From Dasypus novemcinctus (taxonomy: Eukaryota; Chordata; Mammalia; Cingulata; Dasypodidae): a stretch of 64,000 bases of DNA. This document shows, in pieces, positions 25,545 through 37,200 of the stretch. The translations under genes and the position numbers were made by a program. The stretch covers positions 22,037,528 through 22,101,527 of the forward strand of contig NC_080683.1 of NCBI RefSeq assembly GCF_030445035.2. The letters run 5' to 3'. The notes beneath the pieces are model-generated. The model had not been told where the DNA came from and did not search any database. It saw nothing but the letters and a program-made list of their open reading frames with translations. Within the stretch, counting starts at the first letter, position 1; each line of letters starts with the position of its first letter.

Positions 25545-27385
25545 TTGGACTACAGAGAGGTTCAACTATGGCAGGGAGGAACACTGGTGTGGGGTTTTAT
25601 TGATAGGGGGCACATGGTTGGGAGGGAGTTCTCCACGGCATGTATACAGGGTACATAAAAATGTTTGGATATTTTCATAGTGGTTACAGTTAAAAATGAC
25701 AGCTGAGAGAGTGATGAGTTCCTAGCCAGGGGAGCTCTATCACATTCCCCAATGGAACAGCAACAATCCCCCCAAGTGCAATGGCAAAGACCAATAAAGA
25801 TGGATGGTACAACAATGAGCCCTTCATACTGATGGTTCCGATTATGAGCCTGTGCACCTGAAATATGAACTAGGCCTAGAGCTGCAGGATGCCTAAGAGT
25901 TACCTCCTGAGAGCCTCCATGTTGCTCAAATGTGGCCACTCTCTATGCCAAACTGAGCATGTAAATGCATTACCTTCCCCCCAGTGTGAGACATGACTTG
26001 CAGGGATGAGCCTCCCTGGCACCAAGGGATTACTACCAAGCACCAGCTGACGATGTAACTAGAAAAAGACCTTGAATAAAAGGGTCAACTCAGACCAGCA
26101 GAATATCTCAGCCTACATGTAATATCAGGTGTTAAAAACTGCTTTTTGACCTTCAATAAAAGAGGAAAATGGAAAGGACAAATGAGTTTATATGGCTATG
26201 AGTCTCCAAAAAAGAGTTGGGTGGTCATCAGAGGGGTAATCCTTATGCATGCCTCAGCAGGGTACCAGAGACAGCCAAAGTAGTGGTTCCAGGTATCCAG
26301 GTAGTGGTTCTCCTGAGGGCTACAGAGACCCACAGGTTCTAAGGTTGTGGCAGATGGCTCTGGAGTTCAGGGTCATGTCAGTTGGCCCTACTTTGGAATT
26401 TGTGTTCTTGAGTATGATGGGATTGGACTGAGATATGACCTTTCTACACATGCCTCTTCTGTTACTTTTACTGGACCTGTGGTTGGTGTTTGGGTTGGTG
26501 TATACTCAGAAGACTTGACTCTCTGGACTGTCCATGTGACAGCCAGGCCCTGAGCCTCAGCAGACTTGTAACTCCTATCCTCTGGTTTATTGGACTTACC
26601 CTGGCCAGCTAACAGGGAGGTGAAGAGGAGCAGCCACCACACCAGGGAGCTGAGAGTGCCTGCAACTGCAGGCAGGATAGTTGCATCCATCATCCATATG
26701 GAATCTGAGCCCCCTCTTGATGTAGAAGGGTACTGGACTTAACCTTCCCAAGGTCCACAGGATGAAGGAATAGAGAATGGATTAGAATGGACTTACTGGT
26801 GTTTTGCTGGGGAACTATTGTGATTAGTAAGGGAAAAGGTGGTAGTATTGATGTGGAGAAAGTGGCCACGGTAGCTGCTGATGGTAGGGTGACCAAAGAA
26901 TAGATATGATGTGGGGGCATTTTCAGGATTTGGAGTTTTCCTGGGTGGTGCTGCAGGGACAGATGCTGGACATTCTGTGTCCTGCCATGGCCCACTGGGT
27001 GGAATAGGGGAGAGTGTAGACTACAGTGTAGACCACCGTCCATGTAGTACAGCGGTACTCTAAAGTGTATTCACCAGGTGCAGTGGGTGTGCCACGATGA
27101 TGGAAGAGGTCGTTGGTGTGGGAGGAGTGGGGTGGGAGGGTGAGGGGTATATGGGGACCTCATATTTTTCTAATGTAACATTTAAAAGAAAATAAGAAAA
27201 AAAGAAAACCAACAAAAAAATTTTTAAGTAAAAAAAAACAATGCAAGTTATTGGTGGTAGGGTGAGATGTTATATATGTTTGTTTGATGTTGTGTATGTT
27301 TGTTTTGTAAGTTCACAACTATTATACATTTATTGTTTATGTTTATGTATGAGTGATTTGTTTCAATAAATTTTTTTTAAAAAAG
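25545..27385 (+). repeat. Lineage repeat 'R1', long copy, probably LINE-related
   Basis: A 1.7-kb block of unusual, G-rich composition in CENPQ intron 7, ending in A-rich runs and then a segment at 27,231-27,380 that resembles L1 3' ends. Its 3' third recurs at 36,775-37,200 (minus) and 63,290-63,985 (plus). Small open frames here (up to 125 codons) match nothing I know and are probably chance. Class uncertain: the 63.8-kb copy shares 'atcaattgtaacaagtgtac' with the L1 3' UTRs in this window. Confidence 0.55.
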
Positions 27386-27689
27386 TAATGACAGGCCTAT
27401 GATTTTGGACATAAAACATGCAAAGATATAATTTGTTAACAAGTACAAAAAAAGGTGGGGGCAGAGGGGTAGAGGAACAGTGTATGTGTTTGCCATTGAA
27501 TTCAAGTTAGTATCTAATCAAATATGATTGCTATATATACAGGATGTTAAATTTTAACCCCGTAGAAAATATATCCAGAAAGAAATGAGAAGGTATTCAA
27601 AATGATACAATACAAAAAAAAAAAAAAAATCAAACAAATATGTAAGTAGTCATTAATAGAGGAATTTAGGGACAAAAAAAAGACTAAGT

Positions 27690-29437
27690 ATTAAAATGAC
27701 AGAAGAAAGTCCTGCATTATGCATAGTGACTTTAAATAGAAAAGGATTAAGCTTTCCAGTAGGAAAGCAGAAATTGATGGAATGGATAAAACAGCATGAC
27801 CCAACTCTATGCTGCTTACAAGAGACTCACCTAAAATGTGAAGACAGAAGTAGGTTGAGAGTGAAAGGTTGGAAAGAAATACACCATGCAAGTAGTAACC
27901 AAAAGAGAGCTGGGGTACCTATTACTAATATCAGATAAAATGATCTTTACATCAAAACTGTTACAAAGAGCAAAGACATTATATTCTGATAAAGGGGTCA
28001 ATCCAACAAAAAGACTTAACAATTATATATGCATCTAATAGCAGAACCCCAAAATATATGAAGTAAATATTGACAGATTTAAAGGGTGAAATAGATGGTG
28101 CTACATTAATAGTAGGAGTCTTATAGTATACCACTTCAATAATGGATACATCCTAAATAGACAATAGGGAAATAGAAGACTTGAATGATACTCTAAACCA
28201 ACTAGACCTAGCAGACATACAGAACACTCACACAATAGCAAAGAGAATACATGTTCTTCTCTAGTAGATAGATCATATCTTAGGTCAAAAACAAATGTCA
28301 GTAAATTTTAAAATATTGCAGTTGTACAGTGTATCTTCTCTGACTACAATAAATGAAGCTAGAAATCAATAACAGAAAAAGAAATTTCACAAATATGTAG
28401 AAATTTAATAGTGTACTCTTAAACCACCAGTGGGTTAAGAAGAAATCACAAGAGAAATTAGGAAATATCTTGAGGTGAATAAAAATGGAAATATACAAAA
28501 ACTTAAGAAATGTAATAAAGTAGTTCTGGGAGGGAAATTTATAGCTCTAAATACTTGCATTAAAAAATAAGAAAGATTTCAAATCAGAAAACTGGAGGAC
28601 GAACAATAAATTTTTTAAAAGAATAAATCAATAAAATTTTTTAAAAATTATGTATTGATATACTTCAATAATTTTTTTTAAACTGGAAGAGCTAGAAAAA
28701 GAAAAACTAAGCCCAAAGCAAGCAGAAGAAAGAAAATAAATTTTATTGCAGAAAAAATTGAGAGTTTTGAAAAAACAATGGAAAGAATCAACAAAACTTA
28801 AGTTTGTGCTTTGAAAAGATCAATAAAATTGATAAACCTTTAGGTGTGTTAATAAAAAAGAGAGAGGACACAAAATCAGAAGTTGAAAAGGAGACATTAG
28901 AGGAAGATACTATGAACAACTGTACACCAACAAATTAGATAACCTAGGTGAAATGGACAAATTCCTGTAAACACAATCTACACTAAAGAGGAAATTGAAG
29001 ATCTCAACAAACCGATAACTAGTAAAGATATTGCAACAGTAATCAAAAACCTCCCAACACAAATGCAAGTCAAAGCTACAATGAGATACCATTTCATACC
29101 TACCAGAAAGGCCACTATTAAAAAAGAAAAATAGAAAACTACAAGTGTTAGAGAGGATGTGGAGAGATAGGAACACTTACTCACTGTTGGTGGAAATGTA
29201 AAATGGTCCATCCACTGTGGTAGTCTGAATGGTGGTTCCTAAGGAAGTTAGATATAGATCTACCACCATCTAGCCTGGCAATACCACTACCGGGCATATA
29301 CACAGAAGAACTGAGAACAGTGACACGAACAAGACATTTGCACACCTATGTTCTTAGTGGCATTATTCACAATTGCTGAAAAATGGAAACAACCCAGGTG
29401 TCCATCAGCTAATGAAAGGATGAAAAACTGGTATATA
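27690..29437 (+). mobile_element. L1 LINE, decayed, part 1 (ORF2 endonuclease end, then 3' region)
   Basis: Starts with an ORF2 N-terminal endonuclease fragment: VTLNRKGLSFPVGKQKLMEW and the Q-E-T-H active-site motif at about 27,820-27,830. The region then decays, and at about 29,065 jumps to sequence from the far 3' end of L1 ('gagaggatgtggagagat', 'tcactgttggtggaaatgt'). Several kb are missing. Interrupted at 29,438 by a mariner. Confidence 0.8.
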
Positions 29438-29604
29438 TTAGGTTGGCGCAAAAGTAATTGTGGTTTTTCATTGTTGAAATTTGCCATTTGATATTGGAAT
29501 TATTCTTAAATAACTGGCTATGTTATATATCATTTTAATGTGCGTTTCTTTTTTTTTTTTTTTGCTAATGACTTATTACTTGCTGTTTATATTTATTTTA
29601 TACT

Positions 29605-31048
29605 ATGGAAATGATGTTAAACAAAAATCAAATTTGATCAATAGTTTTTTTTAAATAATGCTATTTTTTTAAAAGATTTATTTATTACTCTCCCCTTCCC
29701 CCCCCCACCCCAGTTGTCTGTTCTCTGTGTCTATTTGCTGTGTGCTCTTCTTTTTTTGCTTCTGTTGTTGTTAGTGGCACGAGAATGTGTTTCTTTTTGT
29801 TGCGTCATCTTGTTGTGTCAGCTCTCCATGTGGGCAGCACCATTCCTGAGCAGGCTGCACTTTCTTTCATGCTGGGCGGCTCTCCTTATGGGGCGCGCTC
29901 CTTGTGCGTGGGCTCCCCTACGAGGGGGACACCCCTGCATGGCACAGCACTCCTTGCGTGCATCAGCACTGTGCATGGGCCAGCTCCACACGGGTCAAGG
30001 AGGCCCGGGGTTTGACCCACAGACCTCCCATGTGGTAGACAGACGCCCTAACCACTGGCCAAGTCCGCCACCGATCAATATTCTTATTTGAGTTCAAAAT
30101 GGATTGTAAAGCAGCAAAAACAACTTGTAACATCAACAACGCATTTGACCAGGTACTGCTAAAGAGTGGTGGTTCAAGAAGTTTTGCAAAGGAGTTGAGA
30201 ACCTTAAAGATGAGGAGTGTAGTGGCTGGCCATCAGAAGTTGACAAAGACCAGTTGAGAGCAATCATCGAAGCTGATCATCTTAAACTACACAAGAAGTT
30301 GCCAAAGAACTCAATGTCGACCATTCTGTGGTCATTCAGCATTTGAAGCAAATTGGAAAGGTGAAAAAGCTCATTAAGTAAGTGGGTACCTCGTGAGCTG
30401 ACCAAAAATCAAAAAATCGTCATTTTCAAGTGTCATCTTTTATTCTACACAACAAACCATTTCTCAACCAGATTATGACATGCGACAAAAAGTGGATTTT
30501 ATACAACAACCAGCAATGACCAGCTCAGTGGTTGGACCGAGAAAAAGCTCCAAAGCACTTCCTAAAGCAAAACTTGCACCAAAACAAGGTCATGGTCACT
30601 GTTTGGTGGTCTGCTGCCAGACTGATCCACTCAGCTTTCTGAATCACAGCGAAACCATTACATCTGAGAAGTATGCTCAGCAAATTGATGAGATACACCA
30701 AAAATTGCAACACCTGCAGCCAGCATTGGTCAACAGAAAGGGCCCACTTCTTCTCTAAGACAATGCCCGGCCCGACATCGCACAACCAACACTTCAGGAG
30801 TTGAACGAATTGGGCTATAAGGTTTTGCCTCATCTCCCATATTCACCTGACCTCTTGCCAACCAACTACCAATTCTTCAAGCATCTTGACAACTTTTTGC
30901 AAGGAAAACACTTCCACAGTCAGCAGGATGCAGAAAATGTTTTCCAAGAGTTCATTGAATCCTGAAGCACAGATTCTTATGCTACAGGAATAAACTTATT
31001 TCTCATTGGCAAAAATGTGTTGCTTGTAATGGTTCCTATTTTGATTAA
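29605..31048 (+). pseudogene. Mariner transposase pseudogene (SETMAR/Hsmar1-like)
   Basis: Reads from an ATG at 29,605 to a TAA after ...GSYFD at 31,046-31,048, broken by a SINE, several stops and at least one frameshift. Recognisable blocks include CNINNAFDQ, EELNV-type helix-turn-helix remains, WWFKKFCK, SEVDKDQLRAIIEAD, IGKVKKL, CDKKWI, TSEKYAQQIDEIHQKLQ, DNARPD and SPDLLPTNYQFFKH. For the catalytic DD34D triad, the first D is the codon at 30,484-30,486 and the second at 30,759-30,761 (out of frame with the first by 1 nt). The third position is AAC (Asn) at 30,864-30,866. A stop (TAA) sits at 30,756-30,758 right before DNARP. Not functional. Confidence 0.9.
29644..30072 (-). repeat. DAS-III SINE inside the mariner
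   Basis: Minus orientation with poly-T, G-rich tract complement (CCCCCCCCACCCC), CpG-rich body and GGACTTGGCC head. TSD GATCAATA at 29,636-29,643 and 30,073-30,080. Confidence 0.9.
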
Positions 31049-31127
31049 TAAAGATGTGGTTGAGCCTAGTTAGAATGATTTAAAATTCATGGTCCAAAAC
31101 TGCGATTCCTTTTGCACCAACTTAATA

Positions 31128-31620
31128 CACAAAAGGGAATATTATTCAGCTGTAAGAAAAAAATGAAGTCATGAAGCCATATGCAACATGGATGAGCCTA
31201 GAAGAAATTATGTTGAGTGAAACAAGCCAGGTACAAAAGGACAAATATCATATGACTTCACTAGTATAAAATAAGTATAATGAGCAAACTCATGGAGTTA
31301 ATAGCTAGAATATAAGTCACCAAAGAATAGACTGTAGTTAAAGAAAGGAAAGCTGAGGGTTAATCTGTGCAGAATTGGTAAAAGTTGTTTGAAAATGAAT
31401 AGAAATGGTGAAAGCACCTCATAGGATTTGTAATTAGCACTAACATGGATATAATATTGGTTTGTTTTTTGTTGGTGGTCTGGTTTTTTTTGGAGTAATG
31501 AAAATGTGCTAATATGATTGAAGTGATGAATGCACAACTCGGGGATTATACCAAATGCCATTGATTATACATTTTAAATAAACTATATGATTTATGAACA
31601 ATAACAACAACAACAAAAAA
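31128..31620 (+). mobile_element. L1 LINE, part 2 (3' region after the mariner)
   Basis: Continues the L1 text interrupted at 29.44 kb: 'aagggaatattattcagctg', 'gcaacatggatgagcctag', 'gacaaatatcatatgacttc', ending in A-rich AACAACAACAA. Confidence 0.8.
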
Positions 31621-31866
31621 AATAGGGTGGATTGGGGGAAGAATATACCAGATGTAAGATACAGACTGCAGTTTAATAGTATTACTTTTACAATGCTCTT
31701 CATGATTTGTTACAAATGTTTCATAATAATGAAAGGTATTTTTGGTGGGGTGATATATGGACGCCCTGTTTGGTGTTATGCATTGTTGTTTTGTAAGTTT
31801 ACAACTTTTACTATAATACTGTTTATGTGTGTGCATGTACGAATAATATTCTTGATTAAAGTGTTT
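31621..31866 (+). repeat. L1 3'-end-like fragment
   Basis: Shares 'gttttgtaagtttacaact' and the flanking order with 27,231-27,380, and 'gttacaaatgtttcataata' with other L1 3' ends in the window. Confidence 0.45.
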
Positions 31867-32280
31867 TTAAAATGGAGAAAAAATTTCCTAGCAAAGAAAA
31901 GCGCAGGACCAGATGGCTTGACAAAGTTTCAAGAAGAATTAACACCAATCCTTAGTTCATTCTACAAGGCCAACATCAACCTTATACCAAAGCCAGATAA
32001 ACATACCACAAGAAAATTACAGGCCCATATCTCTTATGACTATAGATGCAAAAATCCTCAAAATACTAGCAAGCCAAATCCAATAGCACATAAAAATAAT
32101 TATACCTCATGATCAAGTGGGACTTATCCCAGCTTTGCAAGTGTGGTTCAACATAAGAAAATCAATTATTGTAATAAACCATCCTAACAGAATGAAGGAA
32201 AATGATCACATGATCATCTCAACTTGATGCAGAAAAAGCATTTGACAAATTCCAGCCACCCAACCCTTCTTGCTTTAAAA

Positions 32281-32337
32281 GAAAGGAAGGACGGGAGGGA
32301 GGGAGGGAGGGAGGGAAAGAAAAAGAAAGAAAGAAAA
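32281..32337. repeat. GGGA/GAAA microsatellite
   Basis: Purine-only tract: (GGGA)n then (GAAA)n within the L1 ORF2 relic. Confidence 0.9.
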
Positions 32338-32653
32338 CTAAGAACAGAAGGAAACTTCATCAGTGTGATAAAGGGCATATAAAAGAAATCCAGAACTAAT
32401 GTCATTGTTAGTTCTTAATGTTGAAAGACTGAACACTTTCCCCCTAAGATCAGGATCAAGATAAGGATGCCCACTGTCACCACTGTTATTCAACATTGCA
32501 CTGGAATGTTCTAGATAAAGAAATAAAAGACTTCAAAATTGGAAAGGAAGAAGTAACTCTCCCTCTTTGCAGATGTCATGACCTTGTATACAGAAAATCT
32601 GTAACAAAACTAGAGCTAATAAATGAATTCAGCAAAGTGGCGGGGTACAAGAT

Positions 32654-33514
32654 CATTTTAGTTTGCTAGGCTGTAAAAAGCAGATACCATAAAATGGCTT
32701 GGCTCTTAACAATGGAAATGTATTGGCTTACAAGCTTACAGTTTCGAGGCTGAGAAAAATGTCCAAATCAAGGCACCATCAAGGTCTTCTGAAGATCAGC
32801 TGCCAGTGATTCTTGATTCCTCTGGCACATGTCAACATCTGCTGGTCTCTCCCTTCTGTTGCAGGTTTCATTGCTTTCAGCTTCTTCCTTCCATGATTTT
32901 TTTCTCTATATATATTCATTCCATTTATAAAGGACTTCAGTAATAGGATTAAGACCCATTCTGAATGAGGTGGGTCACACCTTAACAGAAGTAGCCTCAT
33001 CAGAAGATCCTTCTTGGGAAGCAGACTTGGCCCAATGGATAGGGCATCCACCTACCACATGGGAGGTCTGTGGTTCAAACCCCAGGCCTCTTTGACCCGT
33101 GTGGAGCTGACCCACGTGCAGTGCTGATGCACGCAAGGAGTGCCCTGCCACGCAGGGGTGTCCCCCGTGTACAGGAGCCCCATGCGCAAGGAGCGTGCCC
33201 CGTAAGGAGAGCCGTCCAGCACGAAAGTGCAGCCTGCCCAGGAATGGTGCCGCCCACACAGAGAGCTGACACAGCAAGATGACACAACAAAAAGAAACAC
33301 AGATTCCCGGTGCCACTGATGAGGATAGAAGCGGTCACAGAAGAACACACAGCGAATGGACGCAGAGAGCAGACAACTGGGGGGATGGGGGAGGGGAGAG
33401 AAATAAATCTTTGGGAAAAAAAAAAGATCCTTCTTACAGTGGGTCCACATCCGCAGGAATGGATTAACTTTAAGAATATGCTTTCTGGGGTAGATAAAAT
33501 ATCAAACCACCACA
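32654..33514 (-). mobile_element. Solo LTR 'B', MaLR/ERVL-like, carrying a SINE
   Basis: Flanked by a 5-bp TSD AAGAT (32,649-32,653 and 33,515-33,519), typical of ERVL/MaLR. On the minus strand it begins TGTGGTGGTTTGATA and ends near GCAAACTAAAA(TG). The L1 reading continues on both sides. A DAS-SINE sits at 33,016-33,423. Confidence 0.75.
33016..33423 (+). repeat. DAS-III SINE inside LTR B
   Basis: Complete head-to-tail copy with high CpG content. Perfect 12-bp TSD AAGATCCTTCTT at 33,004-33,015 and 33,424-33,435. Probably relatively young. Confidence 0.93.
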
Positions 33515-33693
33515 AAGATATACACCCCAAAATCAATATTTCTGTATATAACCAATCAACAATCAGAACCAAGAGGAAAAAATTCCATTTACAGTAACAG
33601 CTAATCAAATATCTAATAATAAATCTAACCCAGGATATAAATGACTTGTACACAAAAAAACTAAAAAACATTACTAAAAGAAATAAAGGAAGA

Positions 33694-34072
33694 GGAAAGC
33701 AGATGTGGCTCAAGTGATAAAGCTTATGCCTACCATATGGGAGGACCCAGATTCAATCCCTGGGTGAAAAAAAAAAGAAGAGAAAGCATGCCCGCGCAGT
33801 GAGCCAGTGCCTGCATGAGTGCCCATATGATGGGCAAGATGATGATACATCAAAAGAAAGACAAGGAGAGAGTCAAGGGGAAGCACAGCAGAAACCAGGA
33901 ACTGAAGGGGTACAACTGACAGGGAACCTCTCTCCACATCAGAGGTCTCCAGGATTGAATCCTGGTGAATCCTAGAGGAGAGAAAATGAGAAGACAACAT
34001 AGATAACAAAAACAGCAGGGTGGGAAGAGGGAAAGGGGGAAAAATAAATTTTAAAATCTTAAAAAAAAGAAC
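33694..34072 (+). repeat. Long DAS-III variant inside L1
   Basis: GTGGCTCAAGTGATAAAGC head, second tRNA-like block ('ccaggattgaatcctggtg'), A tail. Perfect 14-bp TSD GAAATAAAGGAAGA at 33,680-33,693 and 34,073-34,086. Confidence 0.9.
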
Positions 34073-35073
34073 GAAATAAAGGAAGACCTAAATCAATGGA
34101 AGGACATTCCATGTTTATGGATTAGAAGACTGAATATTGTTAAGATGTAAGTTATACCCAAAGTGATTACAGATTCAATGCAATCCCAATGAAATTTGCA
34201 GTAGATTCTTTGCAGAAATGGAAAAGCCTATCATCAAATTTAAATGGAAGGGTAAGGGGCTCCAAATACCCAGAGCATCTAGAAAAAGAACAAAGTTAGG
34301 GGGCTCACACTTCCCAATTTTAAAAACATATTACAAAGCCACAATAATTAAAGCAGCATGATACTGGCATGAGGACAGACAGACCAATGGAATCAAATAG
34401 AGAGTTCAGAAATCAACTTTCAGATTTATGATCAGCTGCTTTTTAGAAGGGAGCAAAGACCACTCAATTTGTAAACAATAATCTCTTCAACAAATGGTGT
34501 TGGGAAAATGGAATCTCCATATATGCAAAAGAATGAAGGTGGACCCCTACCTCACACTGTATGCAAAAATAAAAATAAAAAAGGATCAAGGCCTAAATAA
34601 AAAAGCCAGAAGTATAAAACTCCTAGAAGAAAAATAGGGAAACATCTTCAGAACCTTGTCTTAGGCAATGATTTCTTAGACTTTATATCCAAAGCACAAT
34701 CAACAAAAGAGAAAATAGTTAAATAGGACCTCATCAAAATTAAAAACCTTTGTTCATCAATCATGCACAAAGTAAAGTGACATGAAAGTAAAATGACAAC
34801 CTACATGATAGGAGAAAACATTTGGAAACTGCATATCTGATAAGGGTTTAATATCTGGAATGTATAAAATCCTACAATTCAACAAAAAGAGAAACAACCC
34901 AATTAAAAATGGCCAAAGATTCAAATAGACATTTCTCCAAAGAATATATACAGATGGTTAAAATGCACATGAAAACAGCCATTAGGGAAAGGCAAATCAA
35001 AACTATGAGATACCATTTCACATCAACTAGAATGGCTATTAAAAATATATATATAACTACAAGTTTTATAGAG

Positions 35074-35495
35074 TGTGGTGGTTTGAAACTGTATGTACCC
35101 CAGAAAAACATGTTCTCAAACTTAATCCATTCCTATGGGTGTGAACCCATTGTTAAGTAGGACCATTTGATGAAGTTACTTCAGTTAAGGTATGGCCCAA
35201 CTCAATCAAGATAGGTCTTAGTTCTATTACTGGAGTTCTTTATAACTAGAATGAAATTCAGACAGGGAAAAAGAAAGCCACAGAGGGAACAGTCAGAAGC
35301 TGAACATCTATGGAACCTGGAAAAGAAGAGAGAGAGGAGACATGCCATGTGCTGTGTGGCAAGCTAAGGACCAAGGATTGCCAGCAGCCAGACTTTGGGA
35401 GAAAAGCATCACCTACTTGATTTGTATTTTATTCCTAACCTCAAAACAGTGAGCCATTAAATTCCCATTGTTTAACCCAAGCCATTTAAGAAGAA
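35074..35495 (+). mobile_element. Solo LTR 'B', second copy, 3'-truncated
   Basis: Begins TGTGGTGGTTTGAAACTGTA and follows the reverse complement of the 32.65-kb copy ('gaacccattgttaagtagga', 'tattactggagttctttata'). It ends soon after 'cattgtttaacccaagcc' without the expected ACTAAAACA end. Confidence 0.7.
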
Positions 35496-36458
35496 GTCTT
35501 AAGAATTAAGAAGACATCTTCATTGCTGGTGAGGATATAAAGTGGTGTAGCTGCCATGGAAGACAATCTGGCAGTTCTCAAATAGTTAAGTATAGCATTA
35601 CCATATAACTCAGCAATCTCACTTCTTCATATATACACCAAAAAGTTGAAAGGGGCTCGAACAAATATTTGCACACCAATGGTCATAGCAACATTATTCA
35701 CAATTCCCAAAAGCTGAAAGCAACCCAAGTGTCTATCAACTAATGAATGGATAAACAAAATGTGGTATGTACATACAATGAAATATTGTTCAGCCATGAT
35801 AAGGAATGAAGTGTTGATACATGTGACAACATGGATGAACCATGAAGACACGTTAAGTGAAATAAGCCACACACAAAAGACAAATATTGTATGATCTCCT
35901 AATATCAAATAAAATAAGCAAGCACATAGTCATAATAGGTTACCAGGGGACGAGATGGGGGTAGGAATAGGAAGTTAATGCTTAAATTGTAGAGTTTATA
36001 TTTGGATCTTAGAAAAGTTTTGGTAATGGATGGTGGTGATGCACTAAGTTTTATGCTCAAAAGTGGTAAAAAGGGGAAATTCTAGGTTGTACATGTTACT
36101 AGAATAAAAACTTTAAAAGTTTTAAATTTCCACAGTACAGTACAACACAAATAGTAAACCCAAAGATAAATCATGAGCTATAGTTAACCATGCAATTATA
36201 ATAGCACTGATGTGCTATCATCAGTTGTAACAAATATACCACACAAATGCAAAGTGTTTAATAATAGGTTAGCTTGGGGGGCCCTTTATTTTTTTAATGG
36301 TTTTTCTGTAAACACACAACTTCTCTAATAAAAAAATTAAATGTATTGCTAGAATCTGAATATACATTTAATGTGTAACTCCTACCAAGACAACTTTTGA
36401 ATATAATTAAGAAAATCAGCCTTTTAAAATAATCTGTACTTTTCTTTTTCTACTTTAG

Positions 36459-36536
36459 ATGTCTCAAATAGATAGTGGTGGGGTACTCTCTCTTCCAGAA
36501 CTTTCTCAGAATAGTCTTAGAGCACCAATTCTTCAG
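36459..36536 (+). CDS. CENPQ: CENPQ exon 8: residues 200-225
   Basis: A 78-nt, phase 0/0 exon between acceptor CTACTTTAG|ATG and donor CTTCAG|GTAAGT. It encodes MSQIDSGGVLSLPELSQNSL, RAPILQ. The VLSLPELSQ core is identical to human. Because it is symmetric in phase, skipping it would keep frame. Confidence 0.94.
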
Positions 36537-36774
36537 GTAAGTACCATTTACTATATTAAGTATATCAACAGTTATACTTTGTCTATTTATAAAAATACTA
36601 TACCCTTATTCCTTTCTTTAAACAAATGGAATCCATGATATAAACTGTCTGGCAAATTCCTTTTCTCATTTAACAGGATAGTTTGAACATCTTTCCTTGA
36701 CATTTTATATAGATTTGTCACATCCTTGTTTTTTTGTTTATTTTTGTTTTTTTTAACGTATTTTTTATTTATTT

Positions 36775-37200
36775 TTAAAAGATACATAGGTCACACAAAA
36801 TGTTACATTAAGAAATATAGGAGGTTCCCATCTACCCCATTCCCCACACCATCTACTTTTCCTACATCATCAACAACTTCTTTCATTAGTGTGGTACATT
36901 CACTGCATTTGATGAATACATTTTGGAGCACTGCTACATAGCATGGATTGTAGTTTACATTCACTCTCAGTCCCTTCAGTGGGTTATGGTAGGATATATA
37001 ATATCCTGCATCTGCCCCTGCAATATCATTTAGGACAACTCCAAGTCCCGAAAATGCCCCCATATCACATCTCCTTTTCCCTCTCCCAGCCTTCAGCAAC
37101 TCCCGTATCCACATCAATGATAATAATTTCTTCCATTGCTAGAGTCACAATTATTCTCTAGTAAAATACCAGTAAGTCCACTCTAATCCATATAATTGAT
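36775..37200 (-). repeat. R1 repeat, 3' fragment (CENPQ intron 8)
   Basis: The reverse complement follows 26,790-27,185 closely ('tggattagagtggacttact', 'gggggcattttcgggacttg', 'gggaacctcctatatttctt'). Confidence 0.7.

Larger units (their letters stand above)
29438..31125 (+). mobile_element. Hsmar1-like mariner (Tc1/mariner) DNA transposon
   Basis: The left end TTAGGTTGGCGCAAAAGTAA and the right end (complement of TTTTGCACCAACTTAA) are matching terminal inverted repeats, flanked by TA at 29,436-29,437 and 31,126-31,127. The L1 text is continuous if the element is removed. A DAS-SINE at 29,644-30,072 splits it; without the SINE the element is about 1.26 kb, a full-length mariner. It contains a broken transposase. 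Confidence 0.93.
31870..36345 (+). mobile_element. L1 LINE, second copy (ORF2 RT to 3' end), heavily interrupted
   Basis: ORF2 reverse-transcriptase text starts near AGPDGLTKFQEELTPILSSF and 'NLIPKPDKHT' and runs through the C-terminal region, with frameshifts. The classic L1 3' sequence is at 35,510-36,330 ('ggttaccaggggacgagatg', 'tagttaaccatgcaattata') and ends in TCTAATAAAAAAA. Interrupted by two LTRs (32,654 and 35,074), SINEs (33,016 and 33,694) and a GGGA/GAAA microsatellite. No intact frame. Confidence 0.85.

Noticed and set aside
26249-26553. Novel small proteins in the R1 block
   Set aside because: Overlapping frames in several phases, no splice context, and partial repetition elsewhere as noncoding repeat.
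29714-30091. Cysteine-rich 125-aa membrane-like protein (and near-identical frames at 18.5, 21.6, 33.1, 38.6 and 44.3 kb)
   Set aside because: These are chance frames through GC-rich DAS-SINE bodies; their similarity to each other comes from the repeat.
30480-30758. A functional transposase fragment gene
   Set aside because: It is part of the broken mariner transposase, with stops on both sides and a frameshift relative to the neighbouring catalytic block.
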